Below are positions 36,248 to 48,747 of a stretch of 64,000 nt of DNA, one piece after another (the stretch's first letter is position 1; each line of letters begins with the position of its first letter). The translations under genes were made by a program, and so were the position numbers. Under the pieces are notes generated by a model that saw only the letters and a program-made list of their open reading frames with translations, was not told where the DNA came from and ran no database searches. The stretch lies in NCBI GenBank assembly GCA_028554645.1, contig JAQOOI010000070.1:682001-746000 (forward strand). Reading direction: 5' to 3'. Source of the stretch: Omphalotus guepiniiformis (lineage: Eukaryota; Basidiomycota; Agaricomycetes; Agaricales; Omphalotaceae).

Positions 36248-37101
36248 ATGCCTAAAGTTACGTCTCGGAGTGCCGAGCCATCATATAGGGCAAATCCTCT
36301 CGCTCGTCCGAGTCGTCGTTCCCGTGCTTCCGCGTCACCATTTGGTGCTCAAATTGGGGGGAGCAACAGGACGCCGCCGATACTCGCACGAAGCTCACAG
36401 TACGGCAATGCTCCAACGACGACAGGCTTGGCCCGTTCTACACCGGTGCCTGGTGGTCTATCGCTGGGTCTCAGTCTGCCTCCCCCTTCACGACATCCTG
36501 CACCGAATATGGTGCCTTCATCGTCCTCTCTATCGAGAAATCCAGTAATGGGATCAATGATGCCATCTACGCCACGACGGGATTGGTTTTCTTATCCTCT
36601 GTATCCGAACCTGTTGTGGGGTCAACCACCAAAGTCCTTCGAGGAAAATGTCGCCGTCGAGGAGAATGTTTTCGAGGAAAATCTCTCCTTTGAGGAAACT
36701 GTCCGTATCCATGGCGTGGATTTCGAGAGGGACTTTGCTCATTGGTTCTACGATGAAGATGAACTATCCGTTGATGTCGCGAACGGTGTGAGCAATCGAA
36801 TGCGGGGTGGCGCAGATTTTGAGAGGGACTATGCTCAGCGGTTTTACGTTGAGGATGAACGATCTGTTGATGTTCCGATCGGTGTGAACACTAGGATGCC
36901 GTATAACGCGCTAGGCGCTACGATGCCACCCCCTTCACCTGGCGCGGTCGAAGATGAGGCAGACACAGACAGCGATGATGGTGTTCCGCAGACTTTCAGA
37001 AACTGTAAGCTCTATGTCAGTTTTCAGTGATCCAGATCTCATTCGGCCTCCCTCTCCTAGATCCTGACCCCAAGCCCCTCCTGCGATTATGGGAAATTTA
37101 G
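36248..37101 (+). CDS. Unknown protein with duplicated DFERD-FY motif
   Basis: I do not recognise a family. Exon 1 runs 36248-37004; a 56-nt intron (37005-37060) has donor GTAAGC and acceptor CCTAG; exon 2 adds YPDPKPLLRLWEI and stops at 37099-37101. The N-terminal third is basic and Ser/Pro/Arg-rich (MPKVTSRSAEPSYRANPL), suggesting disorder. A Glu-rich step pattern follows (FEENVAVEENVFEENLSFEE). Then two copies of a 28-residue unit occur: DFERDFAHWFYDEDELSVDV and DFERDYAQRFYVEDERSVDV, each ending in GV-x-N/T-R-M, with a 32-codon period. A Pro-rich and acidic tail (EDEADTDSDDG) follows. No signal peptide or membrane span. The good splice site and in-frame C-terminal exon support a real gene. 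Neighbours VPS15 and the dioxygenase give no hint of a role. Confidence 0.65.
36719..36898 (+). repeat. Two-copy tandem coding repeat, 96-bp period
   Basis: Copy 1 is 36719-36802 and copy 2 is 36815-36898, each 28 codons and separated by four codons. About 19 of 28 residues match, with the DFERD start, the FY-x-EDE core, SVDV and the final R-M conserved. Confidence 0.8.
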
Positions 37102-37990
37102 CCGTGAATTGTAACGATATTATCTGTATTATCTCAGTCTGCCGCATCTCAGGCCTCAGGCTTCAAGCTTGCCGTCTAATCCCGTGTATACTTCCATCGA
37201 CAGTGAATGTACAGTAGTGGGCTGGAAGGATTTCCAGCTACGATATATAATGTTAAATGCTGGCATTTTTGACCCTTTTGAGGCCACAATACTTTTGCTT
37301 CTTTAACCGTGAAGAAAGGTTTGGCCTATGATGCGAAAGGGCGACCTTTGTGGTTGCTTCAACTCCATCCTACAACCACTCATCCTTTCCCTCCTTCGGG
37401 TTATAACTTTCCCCGCGGCCACTCCTGGCCTTAAACGCGCTTGATGATAGATCAGTCTAGCTCCATCCCCTTATCTGCCTCATAACGGACGTCTCTTTTT
37501 CCAGCCGTTTTACCCATCTTTCTGCTGGTCACTTCTTGCTCTATGTAATTTACGCTCCCGATTAGTAGTACCTTTCGCGGTATTATTGAGTTCTTGTTTT
37601 CTGCTGGAATCTGTATATAGCTAGACAACTTTGCAATTTTTGCGTGTTCCTTGACAGGACATTATGTCAGCGAGCTTGACCCCGCACTCTGGGGCCCCAG
37701 ATGTAGCTGCAACTCCTATTCACACCAATCCTTCACTCTCCTTCACTGCGATCATGAATGCGACGACTTTCTCCCCCATCGCTTCAGGAGATGTAACATT
37801 GCTTTCACGGCAGTACTTTGCGATGATTTGGGCCATAAATATTGATAAGAGCTTGGTTTGCTTAAAAGTAGGTGCACACTAACAAATTACAATACACGAT
37901 TAACATCTACCTTACATTTTCTATTAACCCATAGGCGCCTCCATGACGCCTCATTCAGAGGACAACTGCAGAAAAGAGCTAGGCCGATTC
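37102..37990. other. Convergent intergenic region with a weak small ORF
   Basis: The region is pyrimidine-rich from about 37300 to 37640. A 72-codon plus-strand frame starts at 37664 (MSASLTPHSGAPDVAATPIH) and ends at 37882. It has no family likeness and no supporting splice sites, so I do not call it a gene, although its context after a pyrimidine-rich leader resembles a promoter. The right end is the 3' side of the dioxygenase gene. Confidence 0.4.
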
Positions 37991-39524
37991 CTAATGATAG
38001 TGGCGCACCTCCAAGCCAGCAATGACTTCGATATCGTATTCCTCGCCCTTGATGAATTGGGCTGTCCCGTAACTTTTGACGCGTGTCTTTTCCCATCTTC
38101 AGGAACATCACAATCAGCTTTCGCGGCGTTAAAAGCTAGGAAAATTCTTACTTGTCGGTTGTCGGGACTTCACCCTGGAAGATGACATGCCCCTCCTCTT
38201 CCACTTTCTTTGACGGAAGCAGTTGCAATGGGATGCCATTGATAAAGTGCGCAAAGTGGAAGACACCTAAGCGGCGGTAACTCTGCTGGTCTTCAGGTGG
38301 CATTACCACTACAAAAGTCACAGATCAGATCGCATTGAACCTGCTCATACGAGCGAATCATACCTCGGTGCATCGTTCCCTTCAAGACGCCTCCACTCAT
38401 GAACGAAAGCTGATCACCAATGTTGATCACAAGGGCATTGTCCTGGTGTTTGACATATCTCCAGACATTGTCGGGCATCAAAACCTGTAGTGCGGTGATG
38501 GGCTGCGAGATGAGGGTGGAGATGCTGTTGAAGTCTGTGTGCCCATTCAACATAACCCCGTTGGTCTTCTTGGATTCTTCGTTCGTGAGGGGATCGTAAA
38601 TCATGTATCGGAAGAGCTGGTACGACGAGACGCGTCAGATTTCAATCCGCGCATGTTATCGAGTTTATACTAACATCATCTCCCGTATGCCCTTTGGCGT
38701 CATCGTGCAGATTCCAGAGATAACCCTCCTCCAAGCCGAGTACCCCGTCAATCAGATTGAGGATTCGTCGAAGGACCTTTTGCCTGATTGTCTATTGAAA
38801 AGGTTCAGCCATCATACGGTGCGAAATTAGGACAGAATAACCCACCGCCAGGAAATCTTTGACTTCTGGGACATGTGGTTGAAGAGGTTTTGGGTGTCTT
38901 GTCACAGGGTCGATACTGGAGGGGAGGACCAGTTCGTCAGAACTGATATGGGACACGGAAAGGTAAGTGGCGTACCTGTTGTTGTAAAAATTATAGTGTT
39001 CTATTCTATCTCTGACGCCATCCTTGATTTCCCAGTAGTTTTGCAACTGCGAAGGAACCAGTTAGACCGCGCCGTCTGTAAAATCATCACGTGTTCGTAC
39101 TTTGTATCCGATAAACGATCCTTTTTCAGCGATCGGTGCCCGATGCTTTTCCTTTTCCTCCCTCGAGACTTCATCGAATGTTAACTGTCCAAGCGCGAAT
39201 TGGCGATTCAACTATGATATGAAGTGTCAAGCAGCGATCTTTGTGGCAATCCAACACTGATCAACTTACCGCCTCTGGAGATAGGCCATGCCCGACGACG
39301 TAAAAAAAGCCGTCACGTTCAAGTGCAGTTTGTACTGTGTCGATAAGCTCTTGCTTCTTCGTGTCGTACAAGGAGAGGTCCACAGTGAGGATGTCTGCCC
39401 ATTCTACTTCTTCCTTGGTTGTCGGCGGTGCTTCCCATCTAGGCAAAGGCAAAGCCGGCGACAGGTCGAGCTTGTCTAATGGAAGAGATTCAGGCTCGAT
39501 TACAGCAGTAGAGGCGTCAGACAT
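37991..39524 (-). CDS. Fe(II)/2-oxoglutarate dioxygenase, isopenicillin-N-synthase-like (copy 1)
   Basis: A cytosolic non-haem iron oxygenase with the DIOX_N plus 2OG-FeII-oxy architecture. The start at 39524 opens MSDASTAVIEPESLPLDKLD. The N-domain has DILTVDLSLYD, then ERDGFFYVVGHGLSPEAV, and after an intron RQFALGQLTFDEVSREEKEK and GSFIGYK joined to QNYWEIKDGVRDRIEHYN. The catalytic core has GHTDFNSISTLI (first His and Asp of the iron triad), GDQLSFMSGG, and TMHR (third His), followed by RRLGVFHFAH with the Arg that binds the co-substrate. The C-terminus is FIKGEEYDIEVIAGLEVRHY with the stop at 37991-37993. All iron ligands are intact. It is divergent from DUR3 across 361 bases, and a paralogue lies just beyond DUR3. 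Thymine hydroxylase and ACC-oxidase-like enzymes share this fold; the substrate is not determined. Confidence 0.87.
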
Positions 39525-39885
39525 TTCTTTGGGAACTAAGGTGTCTTTCTCGCAAGAAACTGCTTTATATTTTCTAGATTGGGTAGAAGTCGTGCTCAAG
39601 GTTGCGCCAATCCACGGTATGAGCACGTCATCGGCGATCACGACTCTACTTGGGCGATGGCCAAGCGCCCAGAACCGTGTGTAACGATGTTGGAATTTAC
39701 GTGCTCCAGTCGTTGGATGGCGAAAGTTTTTCTATGACGGCAGAGCTTGGCTGTATTGCACCAACGCTTTGGTAAATCTCGTGCTCTGCCTTGTAAATCT
39801 AATATCCAGATCTACCAGAGGTGCTATTTCTAGCCTCTCAAAAAGTTGGCTAGAATAAACGTTCCAAATTTCCCGTACAACTGTC
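39525..39885. promoter_or_regulatory. Shared divergent promoter, dioxygenase 1 / DUR3
   Basis: These 361 bases separate two start codons on opposite strands and must carry both promoters. I looked for clustered GATA-factor sites, expected for nitrogen-regulated genes, and did not see a convincing group. Confidence 0.5.
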
Positions 39886-42719
39886 ATGGCGTCGGTTACT
39901 CCTCCACTTCCTCAGGGCGTTGGGTATGGCGTCGTACTCGGTCTGGGCTTTCTGTTCGCTCTGGTCATGAACTTGATCACCTGGATCCAAGCACGTTTCT
40001 CGCAATTTTCGCCAAACTCTGCTTCGGAATTTAGCGCTGCAAGTAGATCTCTTAAAACAGGACTGGTTGTCGCAGGAATTATTAGCTCTTGTATGATATT
40101 CTTTTTCCTCGCCGATTTTCTTCCGATTACTGAACCCGCGCCTTCTTTGCACAGGGACATGGAGTTTAACTTTACTGCAAAGTGCGACTCAGTCGTACAA
40201 CATGGGCATCTCTGGAGGTTGGTGGTGCGTATAGCTATTGTGGTATGCTCTACTGGGGGTTTCTCACATTCTACTAGGTACGCTGTAGGCGGCACCCTTC
40301 AGATCGCTATCTTCTCTGTTATAGCGAGTAAGGTGAAAATGAACACCAACAGAGCAACAACGTTTCCCGAGGTCGGTCCTTTCCCTCCTGGATCAACTTC
40401 TTATGTGACACCCTACCCAGGTTGCATACATTCGGTTCGGAACAGCAGGCCACTTATCGTTCTTGTGGTGTGGAATAGTTTGCAATGCCATTGTATCTGC
40501 ATGTATCCTGCTAGGAGGCGCCACAGTTGTAACAGCCCTTACCGGGATGAATGCATACGCGGCATTGTTTCTGATTCCAGTTGGGGTGTCCGTTTACGTT
40601 GCGACTGGGTAAAGAATTTCAGCTCACATCATCGATATCAACTCACGCATTGTGTTGCAGCGGTTTAAGAGCCACATTCATCAGTGACGCAACTCATACC
40701 TTCTTTTTGCTCGGAATTCTCCTATGCATCTGCTTCACGTTCGTTTTCTCCCGTCTGCCGTGATTATATGTCAACTCATGACTGTCATCTTAGTGTGTTT
40801 ACCTCTTCTGATGTACTGGGCACCCCTCGAAAGCTGTATGATCTTCTTGAAGCAGTCGCAAAATCCACTCCCGTGGAAGGTAATTACCATGGATCGTATT
40901 TGACTTTCCGCTCTCGTCCTGGTGCCATCTTTGCCGTCCAAGTACGTTTTTATGTCAGTTTGTTTTTGTCACAATGACTGACCCGATCAATCAGTCAATT
41001 ATAACAGGTACTGTAGTGATACAACCATGTTCTTCTACAATTCGGTCTTACGATGCGCATTCTCATGATCAGGTTTTGGTCTGGTCACCTGCGATCAAGG
41101 TACAGTTAAGTTTCGCATGATCATAGTGATTCCGACGCTCAGATCATAACAGGTTATTGGTCGCGGGCTATTGCCTCAAATCCTTCTACAACGGCACGAG
41201 CCTACTTCCTCGGAGGATTCGCTTGGTTCAGTATTCCCTTTGCTTGTGGAACTGCCATGGGTTTAAGCGCACGAGCTCTGAGCACCTTTCCTGATTTTCC
41301 CATTCTGACAGCCACCGATGTCAGCGCGGGGCTTGCAGCCGTAGAGGCAACTGTATACCTTCTTGGTAAAGCAGGAGCGGTTCTAATGCTGCTGCTAATC
41401 TTCCTGAGCGTCACTTCGGTGAGTAAATCTCTACAGCAACTAGATCGAGATTTAATCTTTGACCCATATCATAGGCGCTGAGTGCAGAAATGATAGCTAC
41501 TTCAACTCTACTCTCATACGATGTCTATCGTCATTACTTCCGCCCAAATGCGACTAGTGCACAGGTTGTCACGGCTTCCCGGGTGTGCATCGTATTTTGG
41601 GGAATCTTTTCTGGTGCTCTGGGATCTATTTTCCATGCTGTTGGCATCGTAAGTATGACTTCTCTCGTATTTGTTGATCACGAAATCTAAGTACCCTTAC
41701 CCGCTGCAGACTTTGGGTTGGCTGTTCTATTTCCTTGGGGTCGCGACAGCTAGTGGGGTGGGTATAGATTGCTTTTCCGTTTACACTGCAAGTGACCATG
41801 CTGACATACCTCCTGCCTCCTGCGAACGATAGGTTTTCCCTATCGCACTTACCTTCATGTACGCTGACCTCCTTCACCTATATTTCATGTCCTGAATTAT
41901 TTTCTATAGCTGGAAAGACCTCAACAAAGCAGGTGCTGTCGCTGGCTCTATGGGAGGGATGGCCATTGCTCTCATCGTCTGGCTTGCAACCGCTAAAGGC
42001 CTCGGAGGTTCAATAACTGTTGACACCCTGAGCGATCAGTGGGTCTCCTTTGCTGGAAACGCTTCTGCCATTATATCGGGTGGGATTTTATCGATCGGCT
42101 TATCGCTTTTGAAACCGGCCAATTTCGATTGGGAGAAAACACGGAGTATGACCGGCGTCAAGGACGCTAATTCCGAAGTCACGACCACGATCTCGGATTC
42201 CAAAGAGAGTGAACTCGATGAGATCGAGGCTGCTCCTTCTGCAGACTACCGCACACGCTCACTAACGCAACTGGGTTCGGAGAACACGAGTCGAGTGAAA
42301 ATCAGTGGAACAGTTGAGGATGGTTTGGATATGGAGCTTTTACAGTCGACGTTTAAACGCTACAGTCTTACGTTTGCAGCTTTGGCTCTTATCATCACAT
42401 TCGTGCGTGAAGCCTCAGATAAACAATTGGGGCGTCCCCTGATTTACTTATCATTTATTCCAGATAATCCCAGTCCCATTAGGTGCAAGCCCGTACGTTT
42501 TCTCCCCGCGTTTCTTTGCGGGTGTTGTGGGCATAATGTTTGTGAGTTGTGATCCTAGTTCTCCACTTGATTTGATCTTGAGCATCAATCACCGTGCAGA
42601 TATGGTTGTTTGTCGCTGCCTTCCTTGTGGTGTTCTTGCCTATCATTGAGTCCAGGCATGCGCTATTGGCAATCGTTCGAAAAACTTTTACAAGAAAAAC
42701 GGCGGAGGCTGAATCTTGA
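39886..42719 (+). CDS. DUR3: Urea active transporter, DUR3-type sodium:solute symporter
   Basis: A plasma-membrane proton- or sodium-coupled urea importer of the SSS superfamily. The start at 39886 opens MASVTPPLPQGVGYGVVLGL, immediately a first membrane span. FSAASRSLKTGLVVAGIISS joins across an intron to WTWSLTLLQSATQSYNMGIS and then GGWWYAVGGTLQIAIF, matching the DUR3 core. Next comes VAYIRFGTAGHLSFLW followed by ILLGGATVVTALTGMNAYAA and GLKATFISDATHTFF. Later blocks are YWSRAIASNPSTTARAYFLG and FAWFSIPFACGTAMGLSARA. A hydrophilic Ser/Glu loop (42160-42330) precedes the last spans, ending SPYVFSPRFFAGVVGIMF, IWLFVAAFLVVFLPIIES and KTAEAES. About 15 hydrophobic spans are expected. At least nine short introns; all joins keep frame, so the gene looks intact. 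It sits between two related dioxygenases. Confidence 0.9.
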
Positions 42720-42993
42720 GGAAAATCTGCTCGTTAGATATAGTTATCCTAGAGTATGTATGTATAGATTGTGGATGTAGACCTCCAGTGCGACGTAGAC
42801 GCATGTACTCGCAAATAGTATGTGCTCGGTGATTTCTTCAGACCCTTACATCACTTAAGTATACGAATGTTACGATTGGTTAGAAGGTGATGAAACAGGC
42901 AGCGACAACAGAGACATGCATTGAACTTCAGTAATATACAACATACAACAGAGTGACCTCTCTCTTCTTCTAATACTACTCCGTCCCGTGAAC

Positions 42994-44816
42994 TCAATTC
43001 CAGTGCTTAACAAGCACACCACGAATGATCTCTTCCTCAACTCCTTTCTCCTTCCCTTCTTTGAGCATACTCCTTCCATATGCTGCTGTACGATCTGTTC
43101 TCCATTGCTCCATTGTCGGTGCAAGCTCCGGAGCACATAGCCTCTTGATTCCAACCTTCTGAAGTACAGGACTCTCCTCGTGCGGCACTAGCTTGACATC
43201 GTCATTCGCCATCGAGAAATAAAATGCGCCGAGCCGAGCGCATTGTTTCTGGTCCTCCGGGGGCTGAATGACGCGGTGCCGAGTAGATGGGTAGAACCCA
43301 CCGCAGAGGAATTCGAGTGCATCTCCGGCATTGATTACCTGGTTCAGTGCTGGATGTAAGAACGAGTGGAAGTAAGGAAATAGGAGAATTGTACCAATGC
43401 GTTGTCCATGTGCTTGACGTGTCTCCATTTACCATCAGGAGACAGAATCTGAAGTCCTCCAACCGGTTGCGACCAAAGGACCGTCACTGAACCAATGTCT
43501 ATAGGACAGTTTGTGTAAGCCATGATATAGTCGGAAAGCGATCCGTGGACTGACCTGTGTGTCCCTTCAGCCACACGTTCTTTGTTTTCTCCTCCTCAGC
43601 TTCGGATCTCGGGAAGCTGCGGCAAATATCAGAGATATGGACGACCTCCCTTCAAACAGCAACTTACTACTTCATGAACCTAACTATAGATTGGAAGACG
43701 TCGCTCAGTACGACTGTGAAAAGGAAAAGAGGAGATGGTACCCACCAGATGACTCTCCTTGAGCATCAAAGCTATGCTGCTTGACTAGAGTCTCCTCGGG
43801 CAATTCTAATCCAAGAGCGAGTAGCCTGTATGCAGAAGATTGTGTTAATATAACAGTAAACAGTGAAGTGAATCTGAGCGAACCTCAGGATGGGATGAAC
43901 AACATTGAAATGACAGTGGTTCGCGAAATCCTGAAGGTCTTGCAAATACGGCTGTATAGGCTCAGGGTGTTCGCGTCGGGTGACGTTGCGGTTTACTTTG
44001 GTGTACGAAAAAGAGAAAAGAGAAGGTTATTAGCGTGAGAATAGGGTCCAAATCTCGATGAAGTACGAGATAGATATGGGACGTACTGTTATAATGTTCG
44101 ATCTGATCGAGAACTCCTCCGTTGATTTTCTACGAAACATAATTAGAGGCGCTTTCCGATAAGCTGAGAGAACACCGACCCAGGTCTGTTTAGGCTTGTA
44201 GCCCTCATAAACTGCTTCCGACTTGCCCTGATATTTCTTCTTCTCCTCATCACCGACGCCGTCAAAGAAAATGTTAGCGATGCTAAAGATACGGTTCGTC
44301 TGCAGGAAAAAATACATTTATCAGAGACATGACACGGAATTTCAACAATGAAGATAAGAGGATCGGAAGCGATACCACGAGAGCATTGCCACCGATAAAC
44401 ATAGTAGATAGCTTGTACTGATGTGAGTGAGGTGTCAACTCACCTGCTCTTGAGTGTATCCGTGATTGATAACATAAAAGAACCCCTTCTCATGCATAGC
44501 ATGCGAGAGTTCCTGAGCTAGTTTCGCTCGGCCCTCCGGTGTTGAGGCTTGAGATAAATCAATGACCGCAAGGTCGGCATATTCCACTACAATAGAAAGC
44601 AGTCAGTTGATTAGTTCATGAAAACAACGCATCGCGAGACAAATAGATGACGTAGTCCACGACCCGCTCAAGAACCCGCTACTCACGATCTAACTTTGTA
44701 GCAGCCGGGAACGCATACGGCGGCGGGTCCACTGGGACGGAACTCGTACGTGAAGTGAAGCCTCTGATCAAGAATTCGATCAGCTTGCTGACGATGCTGA
44801 GGTTGTCTGCTGACAT
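42994..44816 (-). CDS. Fe(II)/2-oxoglutarate dioxygenase, isopenicillin-N-synthase-like (copy 2)
   Basis: A paralogue of the enzyme at 38.0-39.5 kb. The start at 44816 opens MSADNLSIVSKLIEFLIRGF. The N-domain carries YADLAVIDLSQAS, HEKGFFYVINHGYTQEQ, FDGVGDEEKKKYQGKSEAVY and EGYKPKQTW joined by splicing to KINGGVLDQIEHYN, equivalent to the IKDGVRDRIEHYN block of copy 1. The core has WLKGHT joined to DIGSVTVLWSQPVGGLQI, giving the His and Asp ligands across an intron. VINAGDALEFLCGGFYPS and TRHRVIQPPEDQ supply the third His, and ARLGAFYFS the co-substrate Arg. A longer C-terminal helix (about 70 residues, RTDRTAAYGRSMLKEGKEKG) ends VLVKHWN, with the stop at 42994-42996. The gene is convergent with DUR3, 274 bases apart. 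Substrate unknown. Confidence 0.87.
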
Positions 44817-46263
44817 ATCGAGTGAAAGAGTTGGTAGAGGCGGAAGTCAAAAGAGTTGGAGACTGAGGAACTCTTGATGACCCTCACTGCCTTTTAAATA
44901 TTCGTCCCAAGCTTGGAGAGAACGGAAAATCGAACGGACGGAGAGACGCAGTCCATACATGGTAACCTCAATTCGAATCGAACTCGAGATAAGGTTATCA
45001 CCACGACAGAAAAGTAAAGAGAAGGAAAAGGATGCAGCTTCGCTTCTCCCCGCGGCAAATTCAATCGGTTGAGTTGGTGTGAACGAGTGACGGTGCGAGT
45101 GACAGGTATGACAGTGTAGGTGGATATGAAACTGACCCGCTGACAGTCCATATGTTTATGTTCTTTGTTCGAACCTGTTCCTCAAACAATTAATTGTATG
45201 CAAATGTGTAGCAAGTCGGAAAGATCGACGAAACAGCTGGAGTACTTACGTATAGATAGGCGTAATGACTTTTAGAGTGGTACTCTATTCTCTCACCAGC
45301 TGGAAGATAAACGCCAACTCGGGGAACTATCTTGAACATGAGGGCGAAAATGAGCCCGAACCGACGTAAGAGTACAGAGTCTTCACGGTTTCTGTGATAT
45401 CAGATACAGCAATGTTCCGCGTATGGTCACCGGGTGCCCTCTAGGGTGGCCGTCACATCCTAGCGGAGAGACAGGGAAGAATCTTGCGGGAAGTTGGCGG
45501 AAATCCGTGTCTGTAATTGTCATGCTGAACGAATGCCTATCCATATCAACACTCCAAGCAGACTCGGAGCTCGGATATTAGAATACCAGGCTGGCACTAG
45601 CGCGAAGGCGTAGATAACACCAGGAAAGATAGAGGAGCGTCAATTAAGACGAAGAGAAGATAGAAGGGGATGTGGACCTCCCCACACGAGAAAAGGCCGT
45701 GACTATAGACCCTGGACAGCGACATGCTGCTTCACTCATGAAGTAGCAAGTTCCAGGTAGAGATATCCGTGGTTTAGTTTGGCCCACATTCTGTGTTTTT
45801 AATGCACAGGTGTCGCACACGAGGGGCTGCGTAACGTCGGGACCTAGATGTTGGCGAGTAAGCCACCTATGTTCATAGTCACTGGTTCACTGAGCTTAGG
45901 CCAGAGTACATTCCTCTGAAGGACATGCGCTGCAAACAGTCTTGGGATCCAAACACTTAGAGTAACCCATGATCAACTTGGTTCAGATCCAGACGTTTCG
46001 AGCTCCGGGAGTTGTCCCATGCGTTTCGAGACTCCGACTATACAAGAGTCCTTGTGAGTAAGGCCATGACGGTATTCGGATATTGAACGAGAAAAAGGAA
46101 AAATAGGCGAAAAAAAGAGATGTCGAGGCTGTATATGCTGCAGCCAACAATCAAGATTCAGAGATCCTGAGCAGTTGCTGTTGTTGAGCCACGCGTTTTT
46201 ATGTAATCAGCATCGGCGTGGCTCGCGAATCCAGGTCAACAACTGACTCAAGTCTCAACAAAG
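44817..46263. other. Long divergent intergenic region
   Basis: About 1.4 kb between the start of dioxygenase 2 (minus) and RBX1 (plus). Open frames are short. A perfect 9-bp inverted repeat lies at 46186-46224, just before RBX1. No other element can be supported. Confidence 0.45.
46186..46224. repeat. Inverted repeat (9-bp arms, 21-base loop) upstream of RBX1
   Basis: The arms GAGCCACGC (46186-46194) and GCGTGGCTC (46216-46224) are perfectly complementary. The hairpin ends 39 bases before the RBX1 start codon, so it would lie in the 5' untranslated region or core promoter. Confidence 0.6.
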
Positions 46264-46986
<723 letters not shown>

Positions 46987-47194
46987 AACTCTATTGTGCT
47001 CGCTCCTGCTTCCGAGCCGGTTGTACATTACTTATACATTCTCGCGAATATCTGTACCACTATTATCAGTATCCACGCTATCCTCTACTCGTACTCGCAG
47101 AATCTACAACTTTCACTTTCTTGACTTTTCGTAGAAAGACACAAACAGTATTCATTTCTGAGTACTTGAGACTTACATAACAACTCATCACACA

Positions 47195-48041
47195 ATGCAA
47201 ACTTTGCTACGAACAGCGACGACTCGCTTTCTTGCAAGTCGACGACAATGGCCTACGCGTCTTCCTCCCCTTCGAAATAAGTACTCCAGTGCACCTACTT
47301 CGTTCCCCGACCCGTCTCGTGAAAACTTATTTTACCATCTCATACAACCACCTTCACCTCTCTCGCGCACTCTTCCAGCATTTGCCATCTCGTTTCTCCC
47401 AGATCCTCCGCCAACATCAGATTCGTGTACAGTTGTAGGCTGGTTACCTGCGAGCGGTGCTGCAGCAACAGGAGAACAAGCTGAAAATGAAAGTGAAGGT
47501 GAAGGCGGAGCGGGATTGAATGATTTCAAAGAGAACCGTCTGTTCAGATTCCATCACTTTGTAAAATCTTGCCCTTCTAATCAAGTTCCACCAGCGAAAT
47601 TCCGTGCCCTCTTACATGAAGCTATCCAGACTGGCCTACGAGAGGACGTAGACGAGATTCAAAGCAACGGAGCCAAGCAGCTGCAATATGGGTGGATGCA
47701 CGTTCATGGTGAGTCTTTGGAAGGGCATTCAAGACTCATTATAACTCGGTCCCTAATATATGCTCAAATAGATGACAGAAACGTTCCAGCATTAGGCCGA
47801 ATTGGTGACCCTGACGATATCATAGCGTCCGTCCTCGTCGAAGACAGTCAAGTACGCTGATCTCCTGTCCCAAACCTCCTCACACTTGCTCATTCTGCTT
47901 TTTCAACAGATTCTCTCAGAGACATACCAACCTATGCCAGCCTATCGCCTCTGCACCTCTGACGGCCTCACACAGCTCACACCAGGTCTCGCGGAGCATC
48001 TATACAAATTGTTACGGGAGCGTGCGAGGCAAGGGCGATGA
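47195..48041 (+). CDS. Conserved-looking protein of unknown function, probably mitochondrial
   Basis: Three exons encode about 240 residues. The N-terminus MQTLLRTATTRFLASRRQWP has Arg and hydroxyl residues without acids, like a mitochondrial presequence, followed by TRLPPLRNKYSSAPTSFPDP. The middle contains LPAFAISFLPDPPPTSDSCT and VVGWLPASGA with a Glu/Gly-rich loop, then FRFHHFVKSCPSNQVPPAKF and GAKQLQYGWMHVH. Splicing adds DDRNVPALGRIGDPDDIIAS and VLVEDSQ, then ILSETYQPMPAYRLCTSDGL and a C-terminal helix ending LLRERARQGR. The blocks RIGDPDDIIASV and YRLCTSDG look like conserved family signatures, but I cannot attach a function. It lies downstream of RBX1 on the same strand and is convergent with the giant PH-domain gene. 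Confidence 0.8.
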
Positions 48042-48747
48042 ATGCAGGATTTGAATGACTTGGGTTGCTACTAGTTTTTGCACATTTGGGCCGACGCGGT
48101 TGGAGTATATGGGCTCATGGGTGCACTGCATCCAACAAAAGAATAGAACATTATAATTTTGGAACAGATATACAACAAAAGATACTGGATCGTATTGAAA
48201 TAGCTGGAATAATAGTCTCAAGAAATCCATAAGTGAGAATGAATGAATATGATGTGGGGGTGACCATAGAGCATAGAACCTGAACATAGATCAAGAAAAG
48301 AAGGTCGCAGAGTAACGAACGAAGCAAGCATATGAAGCATGATGAGCAAGACCAGAAACAGTCGATGTCGTGATCGGGATAACAGGTCGTAAGCGTATCG
48401 TAAATAGCGTAACAGGCATCGAGAAGTATGAGGGGATCAAAATAGAGATGAGGAATAAATCAAAACAGGAGAGATCGAAAGGAAATACAACGCGGGGAGG
48501 ATACTCTCCCATAGTAAGACAAACACTTTTTGAAGTCCTGTCATCCAAAAATACCACAAGACTGAATGATTGAACTTGAAGCTTGAAGGCTTAACCAATC
48601 CTTGAATCTCTTGGACTTCTGGGGCCCCATAGTCCAGGACTACCTCGATCAGGAACAAGTAGCGTAGGCTCAACCGAAGGCGGAGTAGGCACCATATGAG
48701 GATCAGCTGGAGGAAGTTTCGTCAATCAGTTATTCTCGCACACAAAT
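48042..48747. other. Convergent 3' region
   Basis: This holds the 3' untranslated regions of the mitochondrial-type gene (plus) and of the giant gene (minus). A proline-rich minus-strand frame at 48591-48709 (DPHMVPTPPSVEP, then RGSPGLWGPRSPRDSRIG) may be the true last exon of the giant gene, but no canonical donor joins it in frame. Confidence 0.4.

Noticed and set aside
37664..37882. 72-codon plus ORF MSASLTPHSGAPD...
   Set aside because: No homologue recognised and no supporting splice sites; kept only as a note in the intergenic entry.
39525..39885. GATA-factor sites controlling DUR3
   Set aside because: No convincing cluster of GATA motifs in the shared promoter.
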